A DNA stretch of 64,000 bases from positions 1,885,884 through 1,949,883 of the forward strand of contig NZ_KE150412.1 in NCBI RefSeq assembly GCF_000411255.1. The letters run 5' to 3'. Below, piece after piece: positions 55,484 through 64,000 of the stretch. This DNA comes from Paenibacillus sp. HGH0039. Its GTDB lineage: Bacteria; Bacillota; Bacilli; Paenibacillales; NBRC-103111. Within the stretch, counting starts at the first letter, position 1; every line of letters begins with the position of its first letter. The translations under genes were made by a program, and so were the position numbers. Under the pieces are notes generated by a model. The model did no database searches, was not told the origin of the DNA, and worked only from the letters and a program-made list of their open reading frames with translations.

Positions 55484-55684
55484 GGCAGGCGTTCTCCTTC
55501 ATAGCGCAGATATAGGATTTATGCTTTTCTATCATTTTAGTTACGACAGACTCCGGTTACAACCTTATTTTACAAATCCGTCTGCTTCTTCCTACCCTTC
55601 CGCACACAAAAACATCGTGTGTTTTCCACTTGGCGAGTTTATAATAAATGGAATAAAACTTCAAAATTACTGGAGGATTAGGAA

Positions 55685-56647
55685 ATGAATGCCGTCGAGA
55701 AAAGAATTCATACTCTTCATCAGTACAAGCCCGCGCTGACGCTGGACCCGTCCGCAGCCGATCATTTCTGGGACAAGAAGCTGGACCTTTTCAAAAGCAA
55801 GCCCCTCAACGCCCATGTCGAGCGGAGAGACTCGCTCATGAACGGAGTCGATACGTATCACGTTACCTACGAAGGGTTTGACGAAACCCCTATCCACGGC
55901 TGGTTTCTCGTCCCCTCTTTTCTGCAAAAGAAGAGCTACCCCTGTCTCGTTATGTTCCCGGGGTATACGGCCGACAAAGGCCTGCCGGAACGGTATGCGG
56001 CTTGGCTGCTTCAAGGTTTTGCCGTTTTTGCCGTCGATGTGAGGGGCCAAGGAGGCGAAACCGGCAACCGGCTCGACTACGACGGAGGGACCAGCACCGG
56101 CTGGATGACGCAGAACATCCTCGACAAGGACCGCTGCTATTACATGGCGGTTACGCTGGATGCGTACAAAGCGGTCGAGTGGGCCGCCGGACGCCCGGAA
56201 GTGCGGACGTCCAAAATCGCGGTAGTGGGCGGCAGCCAAGGCGGCGGCCTCTCGCTGATCACGGGCGCGCTTCACGAGAAAGTGTCGCTGATCGTCGCGG
56301 ACATCCCGAACATGTGCCACATGGATTTCGGCGTGCTGAACTCGGTCGGTTCCCTGAAGGAAGCCGCCGATTTTATCAAGCGGAACCCGGACCGGCTGGA
56401 ACCGGTATTCGAAACGCTCGCGCATTTCGATATGATGAACCTGGCCCACCGCATCCGCGTGCCTGTCCGGATGACCGTCGGGCTCAAGGATATGGTGTGC
56501 TGGCCGGAGTCCATCTTCGCCGCTTACAACCGGATCGAAGGGGATAAGCACATCGACGTGCATCCTTTCTCCGGCCATGAAGTCAGCGAGCGGCAGCAGC
56601 AGGAGCACAGGAGATATCTGGCCGAGTGGGCCCGCGAGGCGCAGTAG
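55685..56647 (+). CDS. Acetylxylan esterase / cephalosporin-C deacetylase (CE7)
   Basis: This 320-residue protein starts at ATG 55685 after CTGGAGG. Family CE7 marks are RGQG (120-123), GGSQGG with nucleophile S184, and HE near the end. The triad is S184, D269 (GLKD) and H298 (SGHE), agreeing with the known CE7 layout, and length (318-320) is standard. It has no signal peptide, as in other CE7 enzymes, so it removes acetyl groups from short xylo-oligomers or antibiotics in the cytosol. A hexuronate-use cluster lies downstream, fitting hemicellulose breakdown. Confidence 0.93.
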   Translation: MNAVEKRIHTLHQYKPALTLDPSAADHFWDKKLDLFKSKPLNAHVERRDSLMNGVDTYHVTYEGFDETPIHGWFLVPSFLQKKSYPCLVMFPGYTADKGLPERYAAWLLQGFAVFAVDVRGQGGETGNRLDYDGGTSTGWMTQNILDKDRCYYMAVTLDAYKAVEWAAGRPEVRTSKIAVVGGSQGGGLSLITGALHEKVSLIVADIPNMCHMDFGVLNSVGSLKEAADFIKRNPDRLEPVFETLAHFDMMNLAHRIRVPVRMTVGLKDMVCWPESIFAAYNRIEGDKHIDVHPFSGHEVSERQQQEHRRYLAEWAREAQ

Positions 56648-57077
56648 AGCCGCACCGCGAGCCCGTCCCTGGAAGCAGGCCCTCACGTTATCCGTCGGCA
56701 GAGCATGCGGACGGATAGCGGAGGACCTGCTTTTTGGGGTGGCGGATGCAGGATGGGGCGAGCTCCGGGGCAGGTCAGATGCAGCCGGTCCGATCCCGCC
56801 AAGCGGTGCAGACACGCGGCAGTTCCGCTTCAGGCCCTGGTGCCGGGCTGCGGGAGCGCCAGGCTTGAGCGCCGCCATGCCTTGCAGGAACGCTAGCTCG
56901 TGATTCGCGCGCCGGAAGGCTGGCCCTGAACATGTGGTTCCCGGCCGATCATAGATCGGCAGGCGAACCGAACCGCTTCCTGCCTGCAGGCCGATCCCCG
57001 CAATCGGTGATAGCCTTCTCTTTACCAGTGGCTTGATCGAGTAATCAGTAACCTTCCAGCATCTGGATCGTTTTTCA
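56648..57077. other. GC-rich intergenic region with no recognised gene
   Basis: No frame here has a credible start and family match. A small hairpin GCCGATC-ATA-GATCGGC lies at 56944-56960, without a T run. The region otherwise looks like ordinary or decayed spacer. Confidence 0.5.
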
Positions 57078-57107
57078 TTGACGCGTATACGTGTATACAC
57101 GTATACT
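57078..57107 (+). promoter_or_regulatory. Promoter with a perfect palindromic operator before the GntR gene
   Basis: TTGACG (57078-57083) and TATACT (57102-57107) are 18 bases apart. The spacer is filled by a perfect 22-bp palindrome (57085-57106) made of GTATACGTGTA and its reverse complement. This is a probable autoregulatory operator for the GntR protein that follows. Confidence 0.8.
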
Positions 57108-57145
57108 CATTTTAATCCGACTCTCATATAAAGGAGGTGAGTTCT

Positions 57146-57853
57146 ATGGCGTCTACCCCGCAAATCCCCCTCATTACGAGCGGCAAGTCGCTGGGCGAAC
57201 AAGCGTATGAAGCCTTGCGGGACTCCATCATCACGTTAAAGCTGGAGCCCGGGCAACCGATTTTCGAAAGTGAAATCGCGGATACGTTCCAGATCAGCCG
57301 GACTCCGATCCGCGACGCGTTCCAGCTTCTTGTAACGGAGCATCTGATCGAGGTGCTGCCCCAAAGGCATAAGAAGATCGCCCGCATTTCGGAATCCAAA
57401 GTGAAAGAAAGCAGCTTTGTGCGGCTCAGCCTCGAAAGCAGCGCCTTCAAGCTGGCGGCCGGAAGCTGGGACAGTTCCGAGAAGTTCGTGCAAGCGGAGA
57501 GACAGATCAGCCGTATTCTCCGGGAGCAGAGCGAGGCGGCGGAGCATCAGGATGTGATTCAGTTCCTGCAGTTGGACGAGGCTTTTCACAAGTGCATCCT
57601 GGAGCTGACCGGCAACGCAACCCTGCTGGAAGTGGTTTACCATATGCGGGGCCATCTGAACCGTCTCAGATACCTGGCCATGAAAGAACTGGTGCTGACC
57701 CGGAAACTGGTCGAAGAGCACCTGGAGCTGTTCGACAGCCTGAAAAAGCGAGACGAAACGCGTACCGTTCAGCTGCTGGAACAGCATCTCGGCAGCCTGG
57801 ATCATGAGATTCCGCAGCTCCGGGAGCAGTTTCCCCACTATTTCACCGATTGA
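57146..57853 (+). CDS. GntR-family (FCD) transcriptional regulator
   Basis: This 235-residue protein starts at ATG 57146 after AAAGGAGGTGA. The N-terminal winged HTH (~13-75) reads SLGEQAYEALRDSIITLKLEPGQPIFESEIADTFQISRTPIRDAFQLLVTEHLIEV. The C-terminal all-helical FCD domain binds a ligand by metal-held His and Asp residues (LDEAFHKCI, MRGHLNRLR, EEHLELFDSL). UxuR/ExuR-type members respond to uronate intermediates, and uxuA follows, so this is the likely repressor of the mannonate genes. Confidence 0.88.
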   Translation: MASTPQIPLITSGKSLGEQAYEALRDSIITLKLEPGQPIFESEIADTFQISRTPIRDAFQLLVTEHLIEVLPQRHKKIARISESKVKESSFVRLSLESSAFKLAAGSWDSSEKFVQAERQISRILREQSEAAEHQDVIQFLQLDEAFHKCILELTGNATLLEVVYHMRGHLNRLRYLAMKELVLTRKLVEEHLELFDSLKKRDETRTVQLLEQHLGSLDHEIPQLREQFPHYFTD

Positions 57854-58016
57854 AGACGCAAGCGGCGGGATTCGGGATGCCTTACCTCCTGAGCATGCAA
57901 GAGCAGGCGCTCACATTCCGTATACAGCATGCAGCGTCGGCAGGATAAAGCGGGAGATTCCCGCAGCACCGAGCACCGGGGCCCCGGCCTCGAAACTTAT
58001 TGGGAGGATGATCACC

Positions 58017-59054
58017 TTGAAGATGACCTTTCGCTGGTTCGGCGAGAACGATCCCGTAACCTTAACGAACATCCGTCAAATCCCCGGCGTGACCGGAATC
58101 GTATCGGCTATCTACGATGTTCCCGTCGGAGAAGCATGGCCGCTCGACAAAATTACCCGCTTGAAGCAGACGATCGAAGATCACGGTCTCCGCCTGGACG
58201 TAATTGAAAGCGTACCCATTCACGAGGACATTAAGCTCGGCCTTCCTTCTCGCCAAGCCTATATCGACAACTACAAAACAACGCTGCGCAACCTGGCCAA
58301 AGCCGGCATCGATACCGTCTGCTACAATTTTATGCCGATCTTCGACTGGACCCGCACCTCACTCAACTATGAGCTGGAAGACGGCTCCAACGCCCTCATC
58401 TACGAGGAAGAAATCGCGCAGAAAATGAATCCGCTTACAGGCGAACTGAAACTTCCCGGCTGGGATACGAGCTATACGGACGACCAGCTCAAGACCCTTT
58501 TCGACCATTATAAAAATGTCGACGAAGAGAAGCTCTGGTCGAACCTCGCTTATTTCATCCGGGAAATCATGCCGGTCGCCGACGAAGAAGGCATCAAAAT
58601 GGCCATTCACCCGGACGACCCGCCGTGGCCGATCTTCGGACTTCCCCGTATCATTACGAACCGGGAGAACCTCGACCGTTTCCTTGGGCTCTACGACAGC
58701 CGGAATCACGGCCTGTGCATGTGCAGCGGTTCGCTGGGCGCCCATAAAGACAACGATTTCCCGGCCATGCTCCGTCATTTCGGGCACCAGAAGCGCATCC
58801 ACTTCGTCCATGCCCGCAACATCAAGCGGATCGGGGACAAAAGCTTCTGCGAGACTTCCCATCTCTCCGAGCACGGGTCCGTCGACATGGTGGAAGTAAT
58901 GAAGGCTCTCAAGAAAGTCGGCTTCGAGGGTCCTCTGCGGCCCGATCACGGCCGCATGATCTGGGGCGAAACGGGAAAGCCCGGCTACGGGCTTTACGAC
59001 CGCGCCCTCGGCATCGTCTACCTGAACGGCATCCGCGAGGCCCTGAACCATTAA
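58017..59054 (+). CDS. uxuA: Mannonate dehydratase
   Basis: This 345-residue protein starts at a TTG at 58017 (MKMTFRWFG), nine bases after GGGAGG; an ATG at 58008 lies inside that site. It has the UxuA N-terminus TFRWFGENDPVTL, QIPGVTGIVSAIYDVP, DTVCYNFMPIFDWTR, AIHPDDPPWPIFGLPRI, CMCSGSLGAHKDND and HFVHARNIKR, with the metal-binding His and Cys. It dehydrates D-mannonate to 2-keto-3-deoxygluconate in hexuronate breakdown. Length is slightly under the usual 350-360. It lies between its GntR regulator and an SDR. Confidence 0.93.
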   Translation: MKMTFRWFGENDPVTLTNIRQIPGVTGIVSAIYDVPVGEAWPLDKITRLKQTIEDHGLRLDVIESVPIHEDIKLGLPSRQAYIDNYKTTLRNLAKAGIDTVCYNFMPIFDWTRTSLNYELEDGSNALIYEEEIAQKMNPLTGELKLPGWDTSYTDDQLKTLFDHYKNVDEEKLWSNLAYFIREIMPVADEEGIKMAIHPDDPPWPIFGLPRIITNRENLDRFLGLYDSRNHGLCMCSGSLGAHKDNDFPAMLRHFGHQKRIHFVHARNIKRIGDKSFCETSHLSEHGSVDMVEVMKALKKVGFEGPLRPDHGRMIWGETGKPGYGLYDRALGIVYLNGIREALNH

Positions 59055-59166
59055 CTGGTTCACTCCGCCCGGCGTGAGGGTAATTCCTTAAAGAATTTAT
59101 CTCGTTCTACTATCCCGTTCGGATCTACGAACAGGCGGAACTCACGCTGAAAAGGAGGGCATACAC

Positions 59167-59958
59167 ATGCCGGATAAACGTTTGGAAGGTAAAGTGGCCG
59201 TCGTCTCGGGCGGCGGCTCCGGAATCGGCAAAGCTTCGGCCATCCGTTTGGCCCAGCAGGGGGCTAAGGTCGTCATGCTGGACCGCACCCCCGATAACGC
59301 GGAGAAAACGAAAAAAACCATCGAAAGCGCCGGCGGAGAGGCTCTTGTGATCGAGTGCGACATTTCCAAACCGGAGATGATCGAACAGGGGTTCAGAGAG
59401 GCGGCCAGCCGGTTCGGCGGCATCGATATCGTGTTCGCCAATGCGGGCATCAACGGAACCAAAGCTCCGATCGAAACGCTGCAAATCGACGAATGGGAGC
59501 AGACGATTCACATCAATCTGCGCGGAACGTTCGCTACCGTCAAATACGCGATTCCTCATCTGAAAGAAAAGGGCGGGAGCATCATTATCACGAGTTCCAT
59601 TAACGGCAACCGCGTCTTTTCCAATATCGGTTTTTCTACTTATGCCACGACTAAGGCCGGTCAGGTAGCCTTTATGAAAATGGCGGCCCTGGAGCTTGCC
59701 CGGTACAAAATCCGGGTAAACGCCATCTGTCCGGGCGCAATCGACACGAATATCGACGATAACACGTATCCGACCGAAGATTTGAAGGAAGTTCAAATTC
59801 CGGTCGAATTCCCGGAAGGCGATCATCCGCTCAAGGGTGCGCCGGGAAAGCCCGAGCAGGTGGCCGATCTCGTGCTCTTCCTTGCTTCCGACGAGTCCTC
59901 CCATGTCACGGGGACGGAAATCTACGTCGACGGCGCAGAGTCGCTCCTGCGCGGCTGA
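59167..59958 (+). CDS. SDR oxidoreductase, probable fructuronate/mannonate reductase
   Basis: This 263-residue classical SDR starts at ATG 59167 after AAAAGGAGG. It has GGGSGIG (17-23), NAGING, catalytic S in ITSSINGN and Y and K in STYATTKAG. It follows uxuA on the same strand (112-base gap), so it probably interconverts D-fructuronate and D-mannonate, replacing the long-chain UxuB; Bacillus subtilis YjmF is the parallel. This role rests on context. It ends in a strong terminator. Confidence 0.85.
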   Translation: MPDKRLEGKVAVVSGGGSGIGKASAIRLAQQGAKVVMLDRTPDNAEKTKKTIESAGGEALVIECDISKPEMIEQGFREAASRFGGIDIVFANAGINGTKAPIETLQIDEWEQTIHINLRGTFATVKYAIPHLKEKGGSIIITSSINGNRVFSNIGFSTYATTKAGQVAFMKMAALELARYKIRVNAICPGAIDTNIDDNTYPTEDLKEVQIPVEFPEGDHPLKGAPGKPEQVADLVLFLASDESSHVTGTEIYVDGAESLLRG

Positions 59959-59964
59959 TCGGAC

Positions 59965-60001
59965 AAAGGGCGCTCTCCATTTTCGGTGGAGAGCGCCCTT
60001 T
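59965..60001 (+). terminator. Intrinsic terminator after the uxu operon
   Basis: AAAGGGCGCTCTCC/GGAGAGCGCCCTTT is a perfect 14-bp stem with a 9-base loop. It can also act on the minus strand. Confidence 0.87.
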
Positions 60002-60079
60002 CGGCGTTTGCAGGGCGTACGGCGCGCCTGCCTGCCGTCGTCCGTGCCCTATGTATTGTCACGGGTGCGGCCGGTCTTT

Positions 60080-60619
60080 TCAGGCACTGGCGCGGTCGCG
60101 TTCCCATTTTTCCATCATCAGCCCGTACAGCTCCTCCAAAGGCATCTTCACGGCGGTCTGCGTAATGTTGACCGTAGCTTGCACCAGCCCCTGATTCGCT
60201 TTCATAAGCGTTTTCTTGAACCCGCTCTGCCGGGCCAGGTACGTTTCCGTGTCGTGAAGACGGATGCCGATAAACCGCTGGCCCATATAGTCGTACAGCA
60301 TAATCTCCTCGATATCCGCCCATCTCAGCTCGCCCCCGCCGATAGCCGACGAATGGTCCACAATCCCCTCATCGTTCACGATAAGAGAAGGCTTCCGGTT
60401 AAAGAGCCGGTAAACCAGATACACCAGACACGCCCCGAAAAAGACGACGCTGACTGCCCCGATCCCTACAAGCCCCAGGGAACGTTCCTCCTCCGACTGC
60501 CCCGCTCCTATAAAGACGACGCCCAGAACAACAAAAACGAGTGCGGCCAAAACAAGCCCGATCGTTTTTTTGGTACTCGGATAAATGATCAAATCATTAG
60601 GCTGATGAACCGGCTGCAA
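60080..60619 (-). CDS. STM3941-like two-span membrane protein
   Basis: This 179-residue protein starts best at a TTG at 60619, seven bases after AGGGGGGA; another TTG at 60625 is too close. Two membrane spans lie at ~20-40 (IGLVLAALVFVVLGVVFIG) and ~52-70. The C-terminal ~110 residues are a PH-like cytosolic domain (KPSLIVNDEGIVDHSSAIGGGELRWADIEEIMLYDYMGQRFIGIRL). This layout matches the STM3941 family, whose function is not known. It is monocistronic. Confidence 0.75.
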   Translation of the reverse strand: MQPVHQPNDLIIYPSTKKTIGLVLAALVFVVLGVVFIGAGQSEEERSLGLVGIGAVSVVFFGACLVYLVYRLFNRKPSLIVNDEGIVDHSSAIGGGELRWADIEEIMLYDYMGQRFIGIRLHDTETYLARQSGFKKTLMKANQGLVQATVNITQTAVKMPLEELYGLMMEKWERDRASA

Positions 60620-60693
60620 AAACAATCCCCCCTAATTTTTTCCTCTATCCGTTATATAACAAGCCTCACGCAAGTTGAAACACACAGACACAT

Positions 60694-62670
60694 TTAAGAC
60701 AGATACACGTGTCCCTGATACAGCTCGGTAATGCGCCGTGCCGCTCCTTCCAATACCGTTTCGTTCAGCCCGTCTAGCTCCTCCAGATGTTCGAGTCTTT
60801 CTTCCAGCGAAAGCTCCGGGAACGTGAACAGGCTCCAGTTAGCCAGATTCTCGATTGCCTCCCGGAAATCCAGCCGTCCGTAATCCAGATAAGCCTTGTA
60901 AATATAACAGGCGCCGTAGGACGGGTCCAGGGCCAAAGCCTGGTCGAAAGCGTTGCGTGCCGCATCCTCTTCCCCCTCCAGCTTGAAACAGACGATACCC
61001 AGATTGAAAAAAGCCGAAGGACTGTCGGGATGAAGTCTCGAAAACTGGCTGGCGAGGTTGCGCGATTCGGCGTACTCTTTTTTCAAGTACAGCACATTGC
61101 CCCGCAGACTGATCAGATCCGTATAGGAGGCATCCTTATCGTAGCCGACGATGCAGTCCAGCTCCGCTTTCTCCAGCTCGCGCAGAGTGAGGTAGCATTT
61201 CGCCCGGCTCTCGTAATAGGCCGCATGCTCCGGCTGAATGTCGATCGCTTTCGTAAACGAAGCGATGGCCATGTCAAGATGGCCCATCTCCTCCAGCACC
61301 CGGCCCATCGCATGATGGTAGCCGGCGCCTTCGGAAATGCCGGGCTCCAGCTCTGCCGCATGGTGCAGATCCATCAAGGCCTCGTCAAAGCGGGAGTCCA
61401 TGAAATAAGCATAGCTGCGCTTCATGCGGAAATCCGCCCGGTCCTGCATCGCGATCGCTCGGCCGTAAGCGGACGCCGCCTGCCCGTAGGCGCCGGTCTC
61501 TTCCAGAATCAAACCCCGCTGCTGCTCGTTAAGAGGATCGTCGTCCTCCAGTTCCAGCAGGCGCTTGTTGAATTCCAGCGCTTTCTCGGTCTGGCCCAGA
61601 TCCAGGTAAGCGTCCGCCAGCCAGTAGCAGACGATCGGATTTCCGGAATCCTGCTCGTAGAGCTTGTGAAGAAGGGGGACCGCTTCGGAATCCCGGTTCT
61701 GCGCCCGGTAGAGAAGGACTCTTTCCATCCACAGCACGCGCTCTTCCACGTCCCGCCCTTTCTCCAGAACATCCAGTTCGCGCTCCGCGTCCTCCCAGCG
61801 CCCCGAACTGCGGTAGACCGCCACACGCTGCAGATGCAAACCGTCGTTGTCCGGGTAGGCTTCAAGAGCGCGGTTGATTTCTTCCAAAGCTTCCCCGTAC
61901 CGTTTCAGCCCGGCGTAAAGACCCGCCAGATCCTTGCGGAATCCGCAGGTGCGCTCCGCCTCTTCCATGAAAATCCGGAAAGCTCCCGCGCCGTAGCCGG
62001 TCCGGGTGAGCACAAGCCGCTGCCCCTTATCCGATATGTATTCCCATTCGATCACCTGATCGACGGCTTTGCGCATAGAAGCGGCGGCTTCTTCCAGCCG
62101 GCCCAGATTCTCCAGCGTTTTTCCAAGCCTGTAATGGAAAATGGGAATGTCCCGGTCGGGATACGACAGCACTTTACGGAACGTTTCCTCCGCCCGCCCG
62201 TAATCTTCCATCCGCCAGTAGCACATACCCAGCTCGTAGTAGCTCGATACGACGGAATCTTCGGACTCGCGCTTGACGCATTCCTCCAGATCGGCGGCCG
62301 CCGCCTCGTAATTGTGAAAATCCTTGTGCCATATTCCCCTCGTATACCAGTACATATAAGGTTCGGGATTGAGCCGGATGGCCTCGTCCAGATCCCGCAT
62401 GGCCTCATCTTCCCGGCCGATTTCCTGCAAAATATGCGCACGCCGCTCATGGGCCTGATCCGAACTCACCCTCCCGATAATATCTCCCAGGAGAGACAGC
62501 GCGTGTTCCGTACGCCCGCACTCGTGGTAAACCTCCGCGACTCGAATCTTTTCGGCGGTGTCCAGCTTGCCGTAATCGGCTTTTTCGTAATACTCAAGCG
62601 CTTTCGCGAAATTTCCTTCTTTTATGTACTGTCTGCCTTTTTTTATATAATAGCCGTTAAAAAGCTTCAC
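60694..62670 (-). CDS. Tetratricopeptide-repeat protein
   Basis: This 658-residue protein starts at GTG 62670 behind GAGGGAGGG; the longer frame to 62766 lacks support. Nearly the whole chain is TPR repeats, for example YIKEGNFAKALEYYEKADYG, AMRDLDEAIRLNPEPYMYWY, MEDYGRAEETFRKVLSYPD and GHLDMAIASFTKAIDIQPEHA, perhaps 14-16 units. TPR arrays serve as protein-binding scaffolds. No signal peptide, membrane span or catalytic domain is seen, so the partner and role are unknown. It is monocistronic. Confidence 0.88.
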   Translation of the reverse strand: MKLFNGYYIKKGRQYIKEGNFAKALEYYEKADYGKLDTAEKIRVAEVYHECGRTEHALSLLGDIIGRVSSDQAHERRAHILQEIGREDEAMRDLDEAIRLNPEPYMYWYTRGIWHKDFHNYEAAAADLEECVKRESEDSVVSSYYELGMCYWRMEDYGRAEETFRKVLSYPDRDIPIFHYRLGKTLENLGRLEEAAASMRKAVDQVIEWEYISDKGQRLVLTRTGYGAGAFRIFMEEAERTCGFRKDLAGLYAGLKRYGEALEEINRALEAYPDNDGLHLQRVAVYRSSGRWEDAERELDVLEKGRDVEERVLWMERVLLYRAQNRDSEAVPLLHKLYEQDSGNPIVCYWLADAYLDLGQTEKALEFNKRLLELEDDDPLNEQQRGLILEETGAYGQAASAYGRAIAMQDRADFRMKRSYAYFMDSRFDEALMDLHHAAELEPGISEGAGYHHAMGRVLEEMGHLDMAIASFTKAIDIQPEHAAYYESRAKCYLTLRELEKAELDCIVGYDKDASYTDLISLRGNVLYLKKEYAESRNLASQFSRLHPDSPSAFFNLGIVCFKLEGEEDAARNAFDQALALDPSYGACYIYKAYLDYGRLDFREAIENLANWSLFTFPELSLEERLEHLEELDGLNETVLEGAARRITELYQGHVYLS

Positions 62671-63211
62671 GGTCTTCCCTCCCTCTGTTCTGTTCATCCG
62701 GCAGTAAGTAAGTATACCTGAATTCGTTAAATGAAACACGGTTTCATACGGCATCTGTCCCGGCACGTTTCAAAATCCCCGGCAGCCCCCGATGCAGGAA
62801 AAGAACGTCAAAGGAACCTGCCTTCGTACGCTCTTCCGGTACAGCTATCCTTTTATTATACAAATTTTTACTCGGGGGAGATATACGTTTTTATAGGGGG
62901 ACGATAAAAGGAAACACAAATAGCCCTTCAACCGGCAGGCTGCCGGTAAAGGACTATTGAAAAAGAAGGACCGGGAGAAAACGAGGATCTAGTGCGGACA
63001 GCATATGTGTATACGAGAAATGACTACAGTTACAATAATCACGGATGTCGTGGGTAGAAATTGAACAGTCCCATTTCGCCGCATTAAAGCCGATCTCCTT
63101 GACCGAAACGGAATGAATCCTGCGGATCATTCAGGCAGCACAGCAGATAAGCAACGTAAGCCATAATTCCTGAAGCAAGGAAGTCTTTGCATGAGCCCTT
63201 ACCGAACATGA
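62671..63211. other. Intergenic region with one hairpin
   Basis: No protein gene was recognised. A long hairpin at 62919-62957 (AATAG..CCTT..ACCGGCA/TGCCGGT..AGG..CTATT) could end transcription on the minus strand. The rest is AT-rich spacer. Confidence 0.5.
62919..62957 (-). terminator. Hairpin terminator candidate
   Basis: The stem ACCGGCA/TGCCGGT is extended by AATAG/CTATT with internal mismatches; on the minus strand a T-rich stretch follows after a few bases. Confidence 0.5.
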
Positions 63212-63436
63212 CTACCCTATTGAAAGCATTACTGCGATTACTAACACCATGAAGCCAGCACCTATATATACAGGAACCTTCTTTTCGATAAGTCCCGTTT
63301 TAAATGATAAGTAATCTATACCACCCAATATTATTGCGATTAATGCGATTTTCAAAATGTCATTTAATGACAACTGGTTAACTATTAGGAAAACAACGAT
63401 GAACAAAATAAAATTTAGCGGGTATCTAATACTCAA
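63212..63436 (-). CDS. Small two-span membrane protein
   Basis: This 74-residue protein starts at a TTG at 63436, nine bases after AAAGGAG. It is almost wholly hydrophobic, with two or three spans (NFILFIVVFLIVNQL, IALIAIILGGIDYL and VPVYIGAGFMVLVIAVML). Its codons are AT-richer than those of the rest of the window. I do not recognise a family. It could be a small transporter subunit, immunity protein or spore-membrane protein. Confidence 0.6.
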   Translation of the reverse strand: MSIRYPLNFILFIVVFLIVNQLSLNDILKIALIAIILGGIDYLSFKTGLIEKKVPVYIGAGFMVLVIAVMLSIG

Positions 63437-63537
63437 TTTGGCCTTCTCCTTTATTCATATAGGACCATTATATACTAAAATATAGTTAAAATGCCTAGAG
63501 ATTGTAAAATCACTAGGCTAAATTTAATTCTTAGTAA

Positions 63538-64000
63538 GATAAGGGTAAGGTTGTTCACAGAGATCTTAAACCAGAGAATATCCTGCTTTATAATGGACAA
63601 TGGTGTATATCCGATTTTGGGATAGCACGATATGCAGAAGCTTCGACTGTAGCAGACACTCATAAGTTCTCTTGGACGGGTGGCTATAACGCACCGGAAA
63701 GTTGGCAATATTACCGTGCTACTACAGCCTCGGATATGTATTCGTTGGGCGTTATTGGTTTTGAACTAGTCACAGGTCGACGACCGTTTCCCGGTATTGA
63801 TCCTAGGCAAGAACATCTAACGCAGAATCCTCCTCAGTTGACTGGTTGCCCGCCGCTTTTAACAGCTTTAGTAGCTCAGTGTCTGATGAAGGCTCCAGAA
63901 GTACGGCCGTTAGCCGAAAACTTCTTGGCTCGCCTTGCTCCAATCCTTCGCCCATCATCTGGAGGTGCTTCACTTCTACAGTCAGCTAATTTAGCTCAGT
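63538..64000 (+). pseudogene. 5'-truncated Hanks-type Ser/Thr protein kinase
   Basis: The frame is open from just after a stop (TAA 63535-63537) to the right edge, with no start codon near its beginning. It encodes the C-terminal lobe of a kinase from the catalytic loop onward: VVHRDLKPENILL (HRD and Asn), ISDFGIARYA (DFG), GGYNAPESW (APE), ASDMYSLGVIGFELVTGRRPF (Asp of subdomain IX) and the RP of subdomain XI. The N-lobe with the Gly loop and catalytic Lys is absent. Either the 5' part was deleted or a non-standard arrangement exists; the protein continues beyond the window. Confidence 0.8.

Noticed and set aside
55667-57100. 477-codon open frame on the minus strand
   Set aside because: It lies opposite the CE7 esterase, whose catalytic triad is complete, and reads as low-complexity shadow.
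60787-62721. 644-codon open frame on the + strand
   Set aside because: It is the antisense shadow of the TPR protein gene; no domain or ribosome site supports it.

Overview
The window looks like a chromosomal segment of a Paenibacillus-like member of the Bacillales. The reasons are moderately high GC, strong AGGAGG-type ribosome binding sites, frequent TTG and GTG starts, and a gene set typical of spore-forming Firmicutes: SleB-type hydrolase, NTTRR-like/collagen surface protein, RocA/PutB, YwbLMN-type iron uptake, beta-propeller phytase and NrtR. No rRNA, tRNA, CRISPR array, insertion sequence or prophage was recognised. Most genes lie in small clusters separated by clear intrinsic terminators.

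Layout. 0-2.8 kb: a collagen-like surface protein (C-terminus outside the window), a glycosyltransferase and an SDR. 3-11 kb: a cupin, a UvrD-type helicase with a decayed zinc-knuckle tail, a SleB hydrolase behind a possible c-di-AMP riboswitch, an ECF sigma/membrane-partner pair, a lipoprotein and a nitroreductase. 11-16 kb: a five-gene fructoselysine operon (frlC-A-B-D-R) of the enterobacterial type with repeated operator-like sites. 16.6-25.5 kb: an RNA methyltransferase, a metallophosphoesterase, an MFS pump with its MarR regulator, deoD, msrA, a luciferase-like oxidoreductase and an SDR. 25.6-32.7 kb: phosphate and iron acquisition, with a phytase, a Fur-controlled siderophore-binding lipoprotein and a Fur-controlled efeO-efeB-efeU operon. 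32.7-38.3 kb: a VOC protein with a LexA-like box, an NAD salvage set (nrtR, pnuC, nadR-like) with two matching operator candidates, and a large methyltransferase. 38.4-45.1 kb: proline catabolism (putB, rocA) with a sigma-54-type activator, then a chemoreceptor.

The most interesting locus is at 45.1-48.4 kb. A protein with two DDxxD motifs and an isoprenoid-synthase look (ComQ-like) is followed by a 79-residue NHLP-leader-type peptide whose last residue is Trp, and a multi-membrane-span histidine kinase lies convergent to it. This arrangement suggests a new kind of prenylated-peptide signal or natural product, related in logic to ComQ-ComX-ComP. That reading is inference and needs testing.

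The remainder (48.5-64 kb) holds a decayed MazG-like gene, an MBL hydrolase, an exonuclease, glutathione peroxidase, a lipoprotein cyclophilin, a YbaK deacylase, an AraC regulator divergent from a Gfo/Idh/MocA dehydrogenase, a CE7 esterase, a hexuronate set (GntR, uxuA, SDR), an STM3941-like membrane protein and a large TPR protein. It ends in an AT-richer stretch with a small membrane protein and a 5'-truncated Ser/Thr kinase.
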